DNA from: Saprospiraceae bacterium
GTDB taxonomy: Bacteria > Bacteroidota > Bacteroidia > Chitinophagales > Saprospiraceae
DNA length: 64,000 nucleotides
Assembly (NCBI GenBank): GCA_020631105.1
Contig: JAHDHW010000001.1
Coordinates: 82,170 to 146,169 of the forward strand
Direction: 5' to 3'
Positions 54,567 through 63,619 of the stretch are shown piece by piece (the stretch's first letter is position 1; the number at the start of each line of letters is the position of its first letter). Both the position numbers and the translations under genes were made by a program. The notes below the pieces were generated by a model. The model was not told the origin of the DNA. It did not search any database and saw only the letters and a program-made list of their open reading frames with translations.

Positions 54567-54600
54567 TTTATCAAAGACGGGCGAGAATTTATTACTTTTG
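54567..54600 (+). promoter_or_regulatory. DUF2723 gene promoter
   Basis: TTTA at 54567-54570, a 22-bp spacer and TACTTTTG at 54593-54600 resemble the Bacteroidota promoter. The -7 box is exact and the upstream box is one base off. It lies 28 bp before the start codon. Confidence 0.5.
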
Positions 54601-54628
54601 TGCTTTGCTAAAAATATAGTTACACTCT

Positions 54629-57600
54629 ATGAATTATAAAAAACTGAATAACGCTGCAGGATGGCTTGTGTTCGCCATAGCGCTAATCGTTTATTACTTT
54701 TCGGCAGAACGAACCGGCAGTCTTTGGGATTGCGGCGAGTTTATTACCGGAGCTTACAAACTACAGGTCGTTCACCCTCCGGGAGCACCATTCTTCCTTT
54801 TGGTAGGTAGAATGTTTGTTTATGTTGCAGAACTCTTCACCAATGTCGAAGAAAGTCCTGAAAACATTGCATTTGCAGTAAACTTGATGTCAAGTATCTG
54901 CACCGCATTTGCGGCTATGTTTGTGTGTTGGGCAACGACTATCCTAGGGCGTATAGCCCTTATTGGTCGAGAGGCTGTCCCCAGTACAAGTGAAACTATT
55001 GCTATCATTGGAGCAGGCCTGGTTGCTGGTTTAACAACCGCATTTAGTACCTCGGTATGGTTTTCCGCAGTAGAAGGTGAGGTATATGCGATGTCTACCT
55101 TCTTTACCTGCCTGACCATATGGGCAATGATGAAGTGGTATAGCCTACCAGATGAATCTGAAACAGACCGCTGGTTAATCTTTGCTGTCTATGCAACTGG
55201 ACTATCGATAGGCGTTCACTTATTGAGCTTATTGACTTTCCCAGCGTTAGCAATGTTTTACTATTTCAAGAAAAAACCTAGCACTTCTACCGTTTTTAGA
55301 ATGGCCCTTTATACGGTTGGATTCCTTTTAGTATATGCGGTATTAGGTCGTATCGAAGGTAGCTTTGGTGGCTTCTTACGCCTGGCTCTTTTTGGAGGTG
55401 CTGCCTATTTATTACTTCAAAATAGAAATAAATTCAGCCATACACCAAAAGACGAAAGAGATGTTACCGCATTAGGAACAATCTCAGCAGCGGTGATCGG
55501 AGTTGGTTTAATCGCAGTAATTCAAGAATATATCATAACGGGTATTCCAAGACTGTGGAAGACCTTAGAGATGTTTACCGTAAACACTCTGGGGATGAGC
55601 TTTCAATCAGGGATATATCCACTAATACTATTAATTGGTTTTATCCTTGTGGGTGGTATTTACCTCGCAAACATCCGCCGTGATGCGGTGTTACAAAAAA
55701 TCATGGTTACCGCATTCATGTTGGTTTCTGGTTTTTCTACGATCGGTATTGTTGTAATCCGTGCGAATACCAATCCGCCTATCAATATGAACGATCCTAG
55801 TGATCCGATGCGTCTATTACCTTACCTGAATCGGGAGCAATATGGTGAACGTCCTTTATTATACGGACCGCACTATATGACACAGGTAGTCAAAATCAAT
55901 TCAGAGGACAGATACGGACAAGTCGTCGGACCAGATGGCGAAGAATCATACGAAATAGTGGATGAGAAAAACTCATACGAGTTTGATCCAAAGACAAATA
56001 TGTTATTCCCTAGAATGGGGCATAATGACGAAGCCCGAAAACAACTCTATGAGCAATGGATGGGTGAAAAAGGCCCACCAAGTCAATTGGATAATATAGC
56101 TTTCTTCTTGCGATATCAAGTAAAGTGGATGTACTGGCGATATTTCATGTGGAACTTCTCGGGACGGCAGAATGGCGAACAAGGCTATTATGACTGGGAT
56201 CCAAAGAACGGAAACTGGCTCTCCGGAATCAGCTTTCTGGATAATGCAAGGCTTTATAATCACGAAAAGCTCCCGGACTCCATGAAGAACAACGAGGCCA
56301 GGAATACCTATTACATGCTTCCTTTCCTTTTTGGACTAATCGGATTGTTTTTCCACTTTATGTATAGGCCCAAGGATATGGTCGGTTTGTTAGCTTTATT
56401 CATCATTACTGGTTTAGGTATTATTGTATATTCTAACCAGCCTCCAAGCGAACCGCGTGAGAGGGACTACGTACTGGTCGGTTCTTTTATCATCTATGCT
56501 ATGTGGATTGGTATGGGAGTCCTTGGAATATTCCAGTATGGCCGCAAATTCATGGGCAATACCGCAGCTCCGGTTGCATTAGGGCTAGTATTATTAGCTC
56601 CAATATTAATGGGGACACAAAATTTTGATGATCATTCCAGAAAAGATCACTCAGGTGCCAGAGATTACGCAAGTAATTTCCTTGAATCCTGCGAACCGAA
56701 TGCAATTGTGTTCACTTATGGTGACAACGATACCTATCCATTATGGTACGCTCAGGAAGTAGAAAAAATCCGTACTGATGTTCGGGTTGTTAACTTGAGC
56801 CTTATCGCCGTAGATTGGTACATCAATCAATTACGCCGAAAAGTAAACAACTCTCCGGCTATCAAAATGACGATTCCACAAGAAGCCTTACGTGGTAAAA
56901 AACGTATTCAAATACCTATCAACCCAAGTGGTGGTCCGAACAAACCAATGAATGCTGCTTCTGCTCTTAAGTGGGTATCTGAGGATCACCCTGTACCTTT
57001 ACAGAGTGGTAAATCATTGGATAGTTTCCTTCCTTCTCGAAGCCTGTTCATTCCGATCAATGAGCAAAATGTCATTAATAATGGCGTTGTAAGTATTCAG
57101 GATACTGCTGTGATTGTCAATCAAATGAATTTTACCATCCCGGAAAGCAAAGGCACATGGTTACTAAAAGGAGACTTAGCAGTACTTGACATCGTTGCTT
57201 CTAACATCCAAGATCGGCCAGTATACTTTGCAGTTACCTGTCGACCTGAGTCCATGCTTGGGCTTCAACCATATACTCAACTTGAAGGTTTAGCACTTAG
57301 AGTTGTTCCTGTACGTAATGCACAGGACAGACAATTCGGAATGGTTGGATACGGTCGAGTTAATACAGATGCTGTTCATGAAAACATAATGACTAAGTTT
57401 AAGTGGGGAGGGTTTGACAAGCATGATACTTTTGTAGACAGAAGCTATGGCCCAAGTGTACAATCCATTCGAGCGATCATCATGCGTACTTCTCAGGAAA
57501 TGCTAAAGAAAGGAGATAATGCTAAGGCAATAGAACTCATGGATAAATACTTTGAGTCCTTCCCAGAGTATAATTTCCCGTATGATCGCAATACGCTTTT

Positions 57601-57925
57601 CTTTGCAAGATCTTACATTGCGGCAGGTGCAAATGATCGGGCGAAAGACGTTATTCGTAAAATGGCAAAAGAGACGACTCAGCAGCTCGACTTTATGTCT
57701 ACACTCGATGATGAAGATTTACTCTATGGATTCGGTACGGATGCGAATAGTTTCTTAAGTGCCAAGCGAGAACTCGTACAGCTAGCTGCCGAAAGTCTAA
57801 AAGATAAAGCATTGGAAGATGAATTGAATCAACAGCTTAGTCCCTTTGATGCTTTCGAGCAACGATTCCTTGGCCTGTTACAAAGAGAGCAAGGTGCTAC
57901 ACCTAGCGGACCTTTCCGTAACTAG
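54629..57925 (+). CDS. DUF2723 (GT117-type) membrane protein
   Basis: 1098-residue integral membrane protein. An N-terminal multi-helix GT-C domain carries D34 and E37 (SLWDCGEFITGAY) and HPPGAPFFLLVGRMF, the residues expected of protein O-mannosyltransferase-like enzymes. After about residue 660 a soluble region follows (NFLESCEPNAIVFTYGDNDTYPLWYAQEV) with TPR-like helices near residues 970-1010. Members of GT117 are typical of Bacteroidota and are thought to glycosylate lipids or proteins using a polyprenyl-linked sugar. The gene stands alone with its own terminator. Donor and acceptor are unknown. Confidence 0.9.
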   Translation: MNYKKLNNAAGWLVFAIALIVYYFSAERTGSLWDCGEFITGAYKLQVVHPPGAPFFLLVGRMFVYVAELFTNVEESPENIAFAVNLMSSICTAFAAMFVCWATTILGRIALIGREAVPSTSETIAIIGAGLVAGLTTAFSTSVWFSAVEGEVYAMSTFFTCLTIWAMMKWYSLPDESETDRWLIFAVYATGLSIGVHLLSLLTFPALAMFYYFKKKPSTSTVFRMALYTVGFLLVYAVLGRIEGSFGGFLRLALFGGAAYLLLQNRNKFSHTPKDERDVTALGTISAAVIGVGLIAVIQEYIITGIPRLWKTLEMFTVNTLGMSFQSGIYPLILLIGFILVGGIYLANIRRDAVLQKIMVTAFMLVSGFSTIGIVVIRANTNPPINMNDPSDPMRLLPYLNREQYGERPLLYGPHYMTQVVKINSEDRYGQVVGPDGEESYEIVDEKNSYEFDPKTNMLFPRMGHNDEARKQLYEQWMGEKGPPSQLDNIAFFLRYQVKWMYWRYFMWNFSGRQNGEQGYYDWDPKNGNWLSGISFLDNARLYNHEKLPDSMKNNEARNTYYMLPFLFGLIGLFFHFMYRPKDMVGLLALFIITGLGIIVYSNQPPSEPRERDYVLVGSFIIYAMWIGMGVLGIFQYGRKFMGNTAAPVALGLVLLAPILMGTQNFDDHSRKDHSGARDYASNFLESCEPNAIVFTYGDNDTYPLWYAQEVEKIRTDVRVVNLSLIAVDWYINQLRRKVNNSPAIKMTIPQEALRGKKRIQIPINPSGGPNKPMNAASALKWVSEDHPVPLQSGKSLDSFLPSRSLFIPINEQNVINNGVVSIQDTAVIVNQMNFTIPESKGTWLLKGDLAVLDIVASNIQDRPVYFAVTCRPESMLGLQPYTQLEGLALRVVPVRNAQDRQFGMVGYGRVNTDAVHENIMTKFKWGGFDKHDTFVDRSYGPSVQSIRAIIMRTSQEMLKKGDNAKAIELMDKYFESFPEYNFPYDRNTLFFARSYIAAGANDRAKDVIRKMAKETTQQLDFMSTLDDEDLLYGFGTDANSFLSAKRELVQLAAESLKDKALEDELNQQLSPFDAFEQRFLGLLQREQGATPSGPFRN

Positions 57926-57954
57926 ACCAGAGACTAAACAATAATAATATTCAT

Positions 57955-57990
57955 AACGGCTAGCTTTTAATTAAGCTGGCCGTTTGTTAT
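57955..57990 (+). terminator. Terminator after DUF2723 gene
   Basis: A 12-bp stem (57955-57966 with 57973-57984) with one mismatch and a 6-nt loop is followed by TGTTATTT. It lies 30 bp after the stop. Confidence 0.65.
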
Positions 57991-58105
57991 TTCACCCTTT
58001 TCCACCCCACAACCTGCTTTCCAGCTCCGATTTAGCCCTTTTCATATATTTTAATTTCCCTTTTTACGTTTTTCACTTACCTAGTGGAATATGCTTAGCT
58101 TTTGT

Positions 58106-58113
58106 TAATTTTG
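58106..58113 (+). promoter_or_regulatory. rpiB promoter -7 box
   Basis: TAATTTTG matches TAnnTTTG, 26 bp before the rpiB start codon. No clear -33 element. Confidence 0.45.
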
Positions 58114-58139
58114 CGGCATTACTTACCAAACTCACTTCA

Positions 58140-58580
58140 ATGGCGAATAAAACTATTGCAATCGGCGCCGATCATGCCGGATTTGAATACAAAGAAAAAA
58201 TTGCTGAATGGTTAAACGCGAATGGTTTCACCATCCTAGACAAAGGAACTTATTCTTCTGACTCTGTTGATTACCCTGATTTTGTCCATCCCGTAGCGAA
58301 TAGCATAGAAAGTGGTGAAGCGCAGCAAGGTGTTATTATATGTGGCAGTGGTAATGGCGTAGCAATGACTGCCAACAAACATAAAGGAATCCGTGCCGCA
58401 ATAGCATGGAACGAAGAGCTTTCAGAGCTAGCTCGTTTACATAACGACGCCAATGTTATTGCAATTCCTGCCCGGTTTATTGACCTGGATCTTGCAGTAA
58501 ATATCGTCAAGGCATTTCTCCATACAGATTTTGAAGGTGGTCGACATGAACGCCGCGTCCGAAAAATCGCCTCTTGTTAA
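58140..58580 (+). CDS. rpiB: Ribose-5-phosphate isomerase B
   Basis: 146-residue isomerase interconverting ribose and ribulose 5-phosphate in the pentose phosphate pathway. GADHAGFEYKEK is the phosphate- and substrate-binding loop, C68 (ICGSGNG) is the catalytic cysteine, and NANKHKGIRAA-like residues follow. The frame is open 52 codons further upstream but the family start is MANKTIAIG at 58140. A metallopeptidase gene begins 16 bp after the stop, so the two may be co-transcribed. Confidence 0.95.
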   Translation: MANKTIAIGADHAGFEYKEKIAEWLNANGFTILDKGTYSSDSVDYPDFVHPVANSIESGEAQQGVIICGSGNGVAMTANKHKGIRAAIAWNEELSELARLHNDANVIAIPARFIDLDLAVNIVKAFLHTDFEGGRHERRVRKIASC

Positions 58581-58596
58581 TCTCATAAACGTTATC

Positions 58597-60234
58597 ATGA
58601 AAAAATATTTTTTTATTCTCTTATCGTTCCTTACGCTGACCAACATCCTTCAGGCGCAAAGCACCGACGGCCTTGCAACTCGAAGCCAAACTATCACGAT
58701 TAGTAATCCCGATGTCGAAGAGGTTAATCCTATACCCTTTGCCGAAAGCATCACCCCGGAGCGATTACGCGCACACTTAAGCATTATTGCCTCTGACGAG
58801 TTTGAAGGTCGAGAGACCGGTACTCCTGGCAACGAAAAAGCAGCTAAATATATCGCTGATCAATTCAAAGCTTTTGGTATTCCGGCTTTCGACAAGGACT
58901 CTTACTATCAGGATGTTATTCTCAATTGGACACAGTGGGAAGATACCAAGATCATGATCAACGGTAAAAAACATAAACACCTTTGGGACTTCATCTCTTT
59001 TCCTAATCAAAATGAAGAATTAATAGACTTCAAAACAAATGAAGTCCTATTCCTCGGTTACGGAATCGACGACCCTGAATATAGTGATTACAAAAATGTC
59101 GACGTAAAGGATAAAGTCATTCTTATTTACAAAGGAGAACCAGTCGACAAAAAGAATAACTCTCATATCACTGGCACCGAAGAACTTTCCGACTGGAGTA
59201 CGAACATGGAGCGCAAACTCGAATTAGCAAAGCAAAAAGGCGTAAAAGCAGTACTCATTATTGAAGACGAAATCCAGAAAGTACTAAGTGACAATCGACG
59301 CAAATTGATCTCGCCTCAACTTACATTAGGCGAAATGGAAGAAGAAGAGATCAATACCGCAAACAGCCTTGCGATCAAAACATCACTTGCAAAAGATGTT
59401 ATGGGCAAACAGTATAAAAAAGTACTCAAGGCACGCAAGAAGATTAAAAAGAAAGGAAAAGGAAAAAATGTAAAGCTTTCGGTTGACCTCTTGATCAATC
59501 AGGATAAAAAACAAAAAACCTTAAGAGGTGTAAATGTCCTGGGCTATATCGAAGGTACGGACCCTCAACTCAAAGACGAGGTAGTTATCGTGACCGCACA
59601 CTATGATCACCTTGGTAAAAGAGGGCAAGATATTTATAATGGGGCAGATGATAATGGTAGTGGATCTTCTACCGTGCTTGAGGTTGCAAACGCATTCGCG
59701 CAAGCAAAAAAAGAAGGAAAAGGACCAAGAAGAAGTGTACTCGTTATGTTAGTAACGGGTGAAGAGAAAGGGCTTTTAGGATCTAAGTATTATTCAGAGC
59801 GTCCAATTTTTCCTTTAGAAAAAACAGTAGCGAATGTCAACGTAGATATGGTAGGTCGTGTAGACAAAAAATATGAGGATAACCCTGAATACATTTATGT
59901 AATCGGTTCTGATCGTCTAAGTACGGAGCTACATGAGATCAACGAGTCCGTTAATAAGAAGTACACTAATCTGGTTTTAGATTATACTTATAATGAAGAT
60001 GATGACCCTAACCGATACTATTACCGTTCGGATCATTATAACTTCGCCGAAAAAGGGATTCCTGCTATTTTCTATTTTAATGGTACACACGATGATTATC
60101 ACCGTTCATCGGATACTGTTGAAAAAATCAACTTCGAAAAAATGGCAAAAATCGGACAACTCGTTTTCCACACCACTTGGGAACTCGCTAACCGCGATAA
60201 GAAAATCGAAGTAGACGTTACCGGAAGAAACTAG
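58597..60234 (+). CDS. Secreted M28-family metallopeptidase with PA domain
   Basis: 545-residue zinc aminopeptidase. A signal peptide (cleaved near LQAQ) precedes a PA-domain insert (about residues 150-290). The zinc ligands and base of the catalytic core are H335 (TAHYDHLG), D351 (NGADDNGSG), E389/E390 (TGEEKGLLGS), D417 (NVDMVGR) and a late His in SDHYNF. A lysine-rich stretch (near residues 275-290, KKIKKKGKGK) lies before the core. Probably releases amino acids from peptides in the periplasm or outside. An earlier frame start overlaps rpiB and is not used. Confidence 0.93.
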   Translation: MKKYFFILLSFLTLTNILQAQSTDGLATRSQTITISNPDVEEVNPIPFAESITPERLRAHLSIIASDEFEGRETGTPGNEKAAKYIADQFKAFGIPAFDKDSYYQDVILNWTQWEDTKIMINGKKHKHLWDFISFPNQNEELIDFKTNEVLFLGYGIDDPEYSDYKNVDVKDKVILIYKGEPVDKKNNSHITGTEELSDWSTNMERKLELAKQKGVKAVLIIEDEIQKVLSDNRRKLISPQLTLGEMEEEEINTANSLAIKTSLAKDVMGKQYKKVLKARKKIKKKGKGKNVKLSVDLLINQDKKQKTLRGVNVLGYIEGTDPQLKDEVVIVTAHYDHLGKRGQDIYNGADDNGSGSSTVLEVANAFAQAKKEGKGPRRSVLVMLVTGEEKGLLGSKYYSERPIFPLEKTVANVNVDMVGRVDKKYEDNPEYIYVIGSDRLSTELHEINESVNKKYTNLVLDYTYNEDDDPNRYYYRSDHYNFAEKGIPAIFYFNGTHDDYHRSSDTVEKINFEKMAKIGQLVFHTTWELANRDKKIEVDVTGRN

Positions 60235-60260
60235 TCCAAAAGAAAATCACTTCAACAACT

Positions 60261-60297
60261 AAAAATGCCCGACTTGATCATCAAGCCGGGCATTTTT
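60261..60297. terminator. Bidirectional terminator between peptidase and moxR
   Basis: AAAAATGCCCG-a-CTTGA and its partner TCAAG-c-CGGGCATTTTT form a 17-bp stem with one mismatch and a 3-nt loop. It has T runs on both strands and serves convergent genes. Confidence 0.85.
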
Positions 60298-60321
60298 AAT
60301 TTATAGTCTAAGCTCTGCTCC

Positions 60322-61293
60322 TTAGAACAAACCTTCAATAACTTTCTCCTCCGTTATACCTTCTGCCTCTGCCTTAAAGTTACGTACGATCCGGTGACGT
60401 AAAACGTACTTCGCAATCGCTTGTACATCCTCAATATCCGGAGAATATTTTCCATTAATGGCAGCATGACATTTCGCACCAAGTACCAGGTACTGTGAAG
60501 CACGAGGACCTGCTCCCCAGGAGATATAATCATTTACCGCCGTCGTTGCCTTAGCAGTATTAGGTCGTGTTTTTGTAGCTAAGCTAACCGCATACTCCAA
60601 TACATTATCAGCAATAGGAATTTTACGTATCAATTGCTGATAAAATAAAATTTGCTCTGCTGTCACGATATTCACAAGATCTTGCTTCAGATTAGAGGTC
60701 GTTGCTTTCACTACCTGAATCTCTTCCTCATATGTAGGATAATCCAATGGAATATTAAACATGAAGCGGTCTAACTGTGCTTCCGGAAGCGGGTAAGTTC
60801 CTTCTTGCTCAATTGGGTTCTGTGTTGCCAATACGAAAAATGGCTTAGGTAGTAAATGCCGGGTACCGCTCACCGTTACCGATCGCTCCTGCATCGCCTC
60901 TAATAAGGCAGCCTGCGTTTTAGGAGGTGTCCGGTTAATCTCATCCGCCAGGACGATATTTGAGAATAAAGGCCCGTGATTAAATTTAAAGTGTCGATCC
61001 TCATCAAGGATTTCAGCTCCAGTAATATCAGAAGGCATTAAATCCGGCGTAAACTGAATACGTTTAAAGTCGAGATCCAATACATCAGCAATTGTACTCA
61101 CCAACAAAGTCTTCGCAAGTCCGGGTACACCGACCAGCAAACTATGACCATTACTGAACAGAGAGATAATTACCGTTCGGACAACATCTTCCTGTCCAAC
61201 GATTACTTTTCCGATTTCGGCTTTGAGGTTTCTATATGATTCTGCCAACGCGTCAACCGCCTCTACATCATTTTTATAGGCTAGCTCTTCCAT
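60322..61293 (-). CDS. MoxR-family AAA+ ATPase
   Basis: 323-residue AAA+ chaperone-type ATPase. Walker A is G55-VPGLAK-T62, Walker B is LADEINRTPP, and the sensor/Arg-finger region (ATQNPIEQEGTYPLPEAQLDRF) is intact. MoxR proteins usually act with a DUF58/vWA partner to fold or activate complexes; none is adjacent here. A -7 box lies 32 bp upstream. Target complex unknown. Confidence 0.93.
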   Translation of the reverse strand: MEELAYKNDVEAVDALAESYRNLKAEIGKVIVGQEDVVRTVIISLFSNGHSLLVGVPGLAKTLLVSTIADVLDLDFKRIQFTPDLMPSDITGAEILDEDRHFKFNHGPLFSNIVLADEINRTPPKTQAALLEAMQERSVTVSGTRHLLPKPFFVLATQNPIEQEGTYPLPEAQLDRFMFNIPLDYPTYEEEIQVVKATTSNLKQDLVNIVTAEQILFYQQLIRKIPIADNVLEYAVSLATKTRPNTAKATTAVNDYISWGAGPRASQYLVLGAKCHAAINGKYSPDIEDVQAIAKYVLRHRIVRNFKAEAEGITEEKVIEGLF

Positions 61294-61324
61294 GTTTATT
61301 TTTTATCGGTTTATTGTATTACTA

Positions 61325-61332
61325 CAAAGTTA
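61325..61332 (-). promoter_or_regulatory. moxR promoter -7 box
   Basis: TAACTTTG on the minus strand matches TAnnTTTG, about 32 bp ahead of the moxR start. Confidence 0.5.
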
Positions 61333-61405
61333 GAAAAGAACAGGTATGTAACGCAGGAATCGAGGCCTTTGTTTCGCTAAATCACTTCCACTCCATTAGT
61401 ATTTA

Positions 61406-62113
61406 TCATTCAGGACACTCCCAGACCATCTCTGAAAGTCCATGCTTTGTCCCAATGAAGGAATAGTGCCACCATTCTGTTCGGATTCCTTTAAATCCTA
61501 AGCTTTCTAGTGTTGATTTAAGCAAGGTTCGATTCTGCTGAATTTCCTTAGAATGTCCGGTATAAGTATGATGAGCCTCCTGCCCAAAGTAATCAAATTC
61601 AGTCCCCATATCCAACTCTTTTCCATCCGCGTCGACTATCGTAATATCGACCGCTAAGCCCCGGTTATGCATAGAGCCTTTCGACGGTGGCGTCACGTAG
61701 CTTGGATTTTGAAATTTATCCCAGAGTTTTTGCTGGATAGGTAAGGGACGGAAACAATCAAACATCTTTAGACCATAGCCTTTTGTTTTTAATTGTTTAT
61801 TCGCTGATGCTACGGCCTTGGCTGCCTCCGGCCGCAAAAAGCATCTTCCGCAGTCGTAAAGCACCTCCTCTACAAAGTTGTTTGTGGTAGCATAACGCAT
61901 GTCTAATACTATGCTCGAATCAATTCGTATGAGTTCGGTCCATTGCGTAGTATCATAATCAAAAACAGGCTCCTGAACAGGAGGAGGTATCACAACGGAA
62001 TCCATTTTCACTTCAGGTATTGTTGTTTCCGAAACTTCCGTTGCAGAAGTCGATGTTTCGCCACAAGCAAAAAGCGTAGAAAGAACAACAAGTAACAAAA
62101 CCCGAAGCTTCAT
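61406..62113 (-). CDS. D-Ala-D-Ala dipeptidase, predicted lipoprotein (VanX/DdpX-like)
   Basis: 235-residue M15-family zinc dipeptidase. The zinc ligands are H149 and D156 (SMHNRGLAVD) and H216 with catalytic E213 (TEWWHY); R122 (DCFRPLP) fits the transition-state arginine. A signal and lipobox FACG (C17) predict a lipoprotein facing the periplasm. Role: cleavage of D-Ala-D-Ala from peptidoglycan turnover, which is more likely here than vancomycin resistance because no van ligase genes are near. It is 19 bp downstream of the TlpA-like gene. Confidence 0.92.
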   Translation of the reverse strand: MKLRVLLLVVLSTLFACGETSTSATEVSETTIPEVKMDSVVIPPPVQEPVFDYDTTQWTELIRIDSSIVLDMRYATTNNFVEEVLYDCGRCFLRPEAAKAVASANKQLKTKGYGLKMFDCFRPLPIQQKLWDKFQNPSYVTPPSKGSMHNRGLAVDITIVDADGKELDMGTEFDYFGQEAHHTYTGHSKEIQQNRTLLKSTLESLGFKGIRTEWWHYSFIGTKHGLSEMVWECPE

Positions 62114-62132
62114 AAAGGGAGGTTAAAATATT

Positions 62133-63524
62133 TTAATCAAAAATTTCTGCAAGTTTTTGCTCAAGCGCTGGTCCGCGAAGATTACGGGCTATTATCTTTC
62201 CGTCTTTATCTAATAGTACCGTATGTGGAATAGAACGTACACCGTATAATTGAGCGGCTTCATTCTTCCAGCCTTTCAGATCACTAACATGTAACCAGGT
62301 TAAACCATCTTTTTCGATAGCCGCTTCCCACTTACTTTTTGTTCGGTCAAGGCTAACTCCTAGAATCTCAAAACCTTTATCGTTATACTTATTATAAACT
62401 CGTACAACATTTGGATTCTCTCTGCGACATGGGCCACACCAACTTGCCCAAAAATCAATCAGGACAACATTACCGCGAAGGTCACTTAATTTGACAGACT
62501 CTCCTTCCAGGTTATCCATAACGATGTCCGGTGCTTCGCCACCAGTAACAAAACTTTTAGCTTGTCCGAGTTGAGCCTTCAGGCGGGCTAAAGAACCTTC
62601 ATCGGTATCTGCTCCAAAAGTTTTAACAAAGCGTTCTCCGTAGGATGGAAATAAAGCATGATTTTTCGCTTGCAAACCAATGACAATTCCTCCAAGCGCG
62701 TAGCGCATAGCTTTGGTAGAATCCGGAACCTGCGAAAGATTTTGATCAATCAATCTACGAACGATGTTTTCTTTCAAGTTGACCGAAGCTAAGGTCTGTG
62801 TATACTCTTTGAAAGATTCGAAAAGGTAAGGGATTCGATTCAAGGCATTATTCTTTAAATCTACTTGCTTAAAATACTCTGCCGCGAAAAAGTCCACTTC
62901 ATTATTATTATACTCTGCCGCTTTATTCGGGAAACTAATCATTGTACCCAGGCCTGCGACATTCCCTAAGAATGCATTTTTCGTTTGAATAGAATCCAGG
63001 TATGCTAAGTTGTTTTGATCAAGTTGACTAAGTTCTCTTTTGATCTGGTTTTGCATATTGACATCTTTACCTACTCGTCGAAACTGTCCAAGCTTTGCCT
63101 GTAATGCTCTTTTGTTATCCCGGACATTTTTCAGGATATCTGCATAAAGTGCATTGTCCGTTCCGCCTTTAATTTTGGAGCTTCTAAAGTTTTTACAAGA
63201 TCCTTCCACCTCTAAGTTTTCATTACTTATAACCAAAGGTAACTTAGGTTGACTTTCTGTTCCGATATACAAGAACGCAGGTTCGCTGTGGGCCATTTGT
63301 AGCTTGAAGCTATCCTTTCCAATCTGGTCAAGTTCTTTAATTTTGGTGAAGCCAATCCCGTTAAATTCGTAGAGGCTTAAAGGTTCTTTTTCGGTACATT
63401 GATCCGCTAGAACAAGTACTTCAAGTTGAGGCTGCGTAGCAGCTACGTTTTGTGCAGCATCTTTCGGTCCGCTACAACTGATAAAAAGGAGCGTAGCGAG
63501 TAAGGTGTAGATAAAATTTTTCAT
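62133..63524 (-). CDS. DUF4369-thioredoxin (TlpA/ResA-like) lipoprotein
   Basis: 463-residue exported thiol-disulfide oxidoreductase. The signal ends with a lipobox FISC (C17). An N-terminal DUF4369-like domain (residues 30-120, SFKLQMAHSEPAFLYI) and a helical middle precede a C-terminal TlpA domain with C363-GP-C366 (FWASWCGPC) and cis-Pro P433 (SIPHT). Such proteins reduce periplasmic disulfides, for example for cytochrome c maturation. Substrate not known. Next to the D-Ala-D-Ala dipeptidase lipoprotein. Confidence 0.9.
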   Translation of the reverse strand: MKNFIYTLLATLLFISCSGPKDAAQNVAATQPQLEVLVLADQCTEKEPLSLYEFNGIGFTKIKELDQIGKDSFKLQMAHSEPAFLYIGTESQPKLPLVISNENLEVEGSCKNFRSSKIKGGTDNALYADILKNVRDNKRALQAKLGQFRRVGKDVNMQNQIKRELSQLDQNNLAYLDSIQTKNAFLGNVAGLGTMISFPNKAAEYNNNEVDFFAAEYFKQVDLKNNALNRIPYLFESFKEYTQTLASVNLKENIVRRLIDQNLSQVPDSTKAMRYALGGIVIGLQAKNHALFPSYGERFVKTFGADTDEGSLARLKAQLGQAKSFVTGGEAPDIVMDNLEGESVKLSDLRGNVVLIDFWASWCGPCRRENPNVVRVYNKYNDKGFEILGVSLDRTKSKWEAAIEKDGLTWLHVSDLKGWKNEAAQLYGVRSIPHTVLLDKDGKIIARNLRGPALEQKLAEIFD

Positions 63525-63546
63525 AAGTATTTTTTTCAGCGATCGA

Positions 63547-63589
63547 TCCTGACATGCTGATAAGCATAGCTTTATCAGTATCGTCAGGA
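63547..63589. other. Two-tier inverted repeat between ligA and the TlpA-like gene
   Basis: TCCTGAC/GTCAGGA (63547-63553 with 63583-63589) and CTGATAA/TTATCAG (63557-63563 with 63572-63578) are nested around an 8-nt loop with small internal loops. No T run follows on the minus strand, so a terminator role is not shown. Confidence 0.4.
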
Positions 63590-63619
63590 AAGGATCAGCG
63601 AATAATTTTAATTAAACCT

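Larger units (their letters stand above)
54202..54628. other. Divergent intergenic region between DUF4834 and DUF2723 genes
   Basis: 427 bp holding a leftward -7 box (54216-54223) and a rightward promoter (54567-54600). A 63-codon leftward frame at 54110-54301 overlaps DUF4834 and is a shadow. No RNA gene or repeat seen. Confidence 0.7.

Noticed and set aside
57984..58139. N-terminal extension of RpiB
   Set aside because: It passes through the terminator tail and the promoter box; the family start is at 58140.
61406..62113. Vancomycin-resistance VanX
   Set aside because: The enzyme family is the same, but no vanA/vanH-type genes are present and it is a lipoprotein beside envelope genes, so peptidoglycan turnover is more likely.
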